Source: Chitinophagaceae bacterium (GTDB lineage: Bacteria > Bacteroidota > Bacteroidia > Chitinophagales > Chitinophagaceae). From it: DNA of 9,217 bases. The position numbers and the translations under genes were made by a program. The stretch spans positions 1 to 9,217 of the forward strand of contig CANEWV010000040.1 of the NCBI GenBank assembly GCA_947442905.1, in the 5' to 3' direction. Of this stretch, positions 6,893-9,217 are shown piece after piece. Under the pieces are notes generated by a model. That model did no database searches. It saw only the letters and a program-made list of their open reading frames with translations, and had not been told where the DNA came from. Position 1 is the first letter of the stretch. Every line of letters begins with the position of its first letter.

Positions 6893-9214
6893 ATGATTAA
6901 TAAACGATTGCTCATCCTAACAGGCGTTTGCCTTGTTGTTGGTGTGTTAGCTTACTTCTCTTTTAGAACCTCTGCTGTAGACGAAATAAAAGTGCCAGAT
7001 GTTGTAAGTTATAATTATGATGTAAGACCCATTTTATCGGACAAATGTTTTAGTTGTCATGGACCAGATCCTAAAAAAAGAGAAGCTGGATTAAGATTAG
7101 ATATTGAAAGTGAAGCCTATAAAGCTTTGCAAGATCATCCAACCAAACGCGGCATTGTTCCGGGCAAGCCTGAACTCTCAGAAGTATTTCAAAGAATTAC
7201 AACTTCCGACTCTAGTCTTGTCATGCCAGTAGCATCAAGTAAACTACCAAGACTTTCAGAAAACGAAGTAGCCATTATAAAAAAATGGATTGAACAAGGT
7301 GCAAAATATGAACCACACTGGGCGTTTACGGTTCCAAAAAAATCGACACTACCTACTGTGAGTGATGACAGTTGGCCAAAAAATGAAATCGACTATTTTA
7401 TTTTAAATAAAATGGAAGAGAAAGGTTTGTCACCTAATAAAGAAGCAGAAAAAGAAAGATTGGTAAAACGTGTTTACATGGATGTGGTAGGTATTTTACC
7501 AACAGAAGCGGAAACAAAATCTTTTATTGAGGATAACAGTAATAACGCGTACGAAAAACTAGTTGATCGCCTTTTAAAAATGCCGCAATACGGCGAAAAA
7601 ATGGCCATCAATTGGCTTGACATTGCGCGCTACGCTGATAGCCATGGTTACCAAGATGACAACTATAGAAGCCAGTGGCCTTGGAGAGACTGGGTTATAT
7701 ACGCGTTCAATAAAAATTTATCCTACGATGAATTTATTACTTGGCAGTTAGCCGGCGATTTAATTCCGGGTGCTACCAAAGAACAAATTTTAGCAACAGG
7801 CTTTAATAGAAATCATAAAATCACCGAAGAAGGTGGTGTGATTGATGAAGAATATAGAATCGAATACGCATCAGACAGAACCAACACTTTTGGACGCTCT
7901 ATGCTAGCACTTACGGTAGAATGTGCAAAATGTCATGATCATAAATACGATCCTATTTCTCAAAAAGATTACTACCAATTATTTGCATTCTTTAACAATG
8001 TAAATGAAGTTGGATTAGAGTCTACTGTTGGTGGACCCGTTACCTATGCCAAAAATCCGCGCATGGATATCACCAACGATGACGTAAAAGGCATTTTAAA
8101 ATTCATCAATAAAGTAGACACCAACAAATTAGAAGTGTCTGTGATGGGTGATTTAGATACGGTGCGTAAAACCTACATTTTGGATAGAGGTAATTATGCA
8201 TCAAAAACAGTTGAAGTAGAGCCCGGAACACCAGGCTCAGTTTTACAATTTGATCCATCACTTCCTAAAAATAGACTTGGTCTTGCAAAGTGGATGTTTG
8301 ATAAAAAAAATAGTTTAACCGCCCGTGTGTTTGTAAATAGAATGTGGCAAGAATTTTTTGGTAGAGGTCTTGTAAAATCAGCCGCAGACTTTGGTATGCA
8401 AGGTAACCTTCCAACACACCCTGCATTACTAGACTGGCTAGCTGTAGATTTTAGAGACAATGGATGGGATGTTAAAAGACTTGTAAAACAAATATTACTT
8501 TCTGCTACCTATCAACAGTCTAGCGAAATTTCTGACAAGAAACAAAGAGTAGATCCACTCAATACGTATTGGTCTTATGCTCCAAGAGTTCGTTATTCGG
8601 CAGAACTCGTAAGAGATATGCTTTTGTCAAGCAGTGGACTGCTTAACAGAACTATTGGTGGACCAAGTGTAAAACCTTACCAACCACCAGGATTATGGGA
8701 ACTCGCCACATCCGGTAGAGGTATATTAAATAAGTACATGCAAGATACCGGCCAAGCTTTGTACAGAAGAGGGATGTACACTTTTATTAAACGAACTGTA
8801 CCGCCTCCATCTATGATGATGTTTGATGGTAGCAATAGAGATGAGTGTCAAGTAACAAGATACCGCACCAATACACCTCTTCAGGCGCTTATCATGCTAA
8901 ACGACCCAACAGTACTAGAAGCTTCAAAAGCACTTGCCGATAAATTGTTGCAACAAAAAGCAGGCACCAATACATTTGTTGAAAAAGCATTTAGATCCAT
9001 TTTGTGTAGACAAGCGAGTGGTAAAGAAATTGAAACGCTTGTTGCTTTTTATGACGAAACAAAAAAAGAATTAGCAAAAGATCAGAAGAAAGCAGCCACG
9101 CTTATTGAGCCAGGTACCTATAAACCTAAAACAAAACAAATCGTTGATCTCGCTGCAGCTATGCAAACCATTCAGGTTATTTATAACATGCAAGAAGCGA
9201 TCACAAAAACATAA
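6893..9214 (+). CDS. Membrane-anchored PSCyt1-DUF1549-DUF1553 (PSD1) protein, compact form
   Basis: A complete 773-residue protein with a TAA stop at 9212-9214. An N-terminal membrane anchor (about 6-24) holds the rest outside the cytoplasm. A planctomycete-type cytochrome c domain (PSCyt1) follows: haem-binding CFSCH at 52-56, possible axial Met in MP at 111-112, ending GAKYEPHWAF at 136-145. DUF1549 (about 163-370) shows WLDIARYADSHGYQDD, the AGDLIPGAT segment, and a second CXXCH in CAKCHDHKYDP (344-352). DUF1553 begins near residue 460 with NRLGLAKW, then VFVNRMWQEFFGRGLV, YSAELVRDM, and TNTPLQALIMLNDP. The C-terminus (NMQEAITK) fits the usual family ending. The linker between the two DUFs is only about 80 residues, whereas many relatives carry a much longer insert there, often with a concanavalin-like domain. 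A DUF1501 gene often follows in relatives; the window ends too soon to tell. The biochemical role is unestablished; a redox step in polysaccharide use is a common guess. Confidence 0.92.
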   Translation: MINKRLLILTGVCLVVGVLAYFSFRTSAVDEIKVPDVVSYNYDVRPILSDKCFSCHGPDPKKREAGLRLDIESEAYKALQDHPTKRGIVPGKPELSEVFQRITTSDSSLVMPVASSKLPRLSENEVAIIKKWIEQGAKYEPHWAFTVPKKSTLPTVSDDSWPKNEIDYFILNKMEEKGLSPNKEAEKERLVKRVYMDVVGILPTEAETKSFIEDNSNNAYEKLVDRLLKMPQYGEKMAINWLDIARYADSHGYQDDNYRSQWPWRDWVIYAFNKNLSYDEFITWQLAGDLIPGATKEQILATGFNRNHKITEEGGVIDEEYRIEYASDRTNTFGRSMLALTVECAKCHDHKYDPISQKDYYQLFAFFNNVNEVGLESTVGGPVTYAKNPRMDITNDDVKGILKFINKVDTNKLEVSVMGDLDTVRKTYILDRGNYASKTVEVEPGTPGSVLQFDPSLPKNRLGLAKWMFDKKNSLTARVFVNRMWQEFFGRGLVKSAADFGMQGNLPTHPALLDWLAVDFRDNGWDVKRLVKQILLSATYQQSSEISDKKQRVDPLNTYWSYAPRVRYSAELVRDMLLSSSGLLNRTIGGPSVKPYQPPGLWELATSGRGILNKYMQDTGQALYRRGMYTFIKRTVPPPSMMMFDGSNRDECQVTRYRTNTPLQALIMLNDPTVLEASKALADKLLQQKAGTNTFVEKAFRSILCRQASGKEIETLVAFYDETKKELAKDQKKAATLIEPGTYKPKTKQIVDLAAAMQTIQVIYNMQEAITKT

Positions 9215-9217
9215 ACC

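Noticed and set aside
8194..8460. Minus-strand 88-residue open frame
   Set aside because: It lies inside the DUF1553 coding region and has no motif of its own.

Overview
This is an AT-rich bacterial window that looks like the phylum Bacteroidota, possibly near Chitinophagaceae or Sphingobacteriia; the family-level placement is a guess. The signs are a type IX secretion (T9SS) C-terminal sorting domain, a Bacteroidota-style lipoprotein, signal peptides ending in 'AQ', a Bacteroidota-type surface N-domain ending in a VPFALFA motif, weak Shine-Dalgarno signals, and TAnnTTTG-like promoter boxes.

Region 1 (1-4500, minus strand) is a tight three-gene cassette for cell-surface proteins. In transcription order it encodes a 140-residue lipoprotein, a 172-residue secreted protein with a T9SS type A sorting domain (overlapping the lipoprotein gene by 26 bp), and, 5 bp further on, a giant repeat protein. 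The giant gene stays open for 1193 codons and runs off the left edge of the window. It is a mosaic: signal peptide, a Bacteroidota surface N-domain, ADT/ML repeats, two diverged copies of a roughly 120-residue module, a 26-residue tandem array between those copies, a segment made of motifs typical of phage tail fibres, and finally a 28-residue array. It is most simply read as a long fibrous adhesin assembled from tail-fibre parts, with small envelope partners encoded in the same transcript.

Region 2 (4694-6613, minus strand) is a two-gene unit with a 9 bp gap. It encodes an exported CBM9-like carbohydrate-binding protein and a Tat-exported glycosyl-hydrolase-like TIM-barrel protein, which together suggest glycan recognition and processing outside the cytoplasm.

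Region 3 (6893-9214, plus strand) is transcribed divergently from region 2 across a 279 bp AT-rich spacer. It encodes a complete, compact PSCyt1-DUF1549-DUF1553 protein with an N-terminal membrane anchor and a CXXCH haem-binding motif. Such proteins are common in polysaccharide-degrading Planctomycetota and Bacteroidota, so regions 2 and 3 may be one functional neighbourhood.

No rRNA, tRNA, CRISPR array, insertion sequence or convincing rho-independent terminator was seen.
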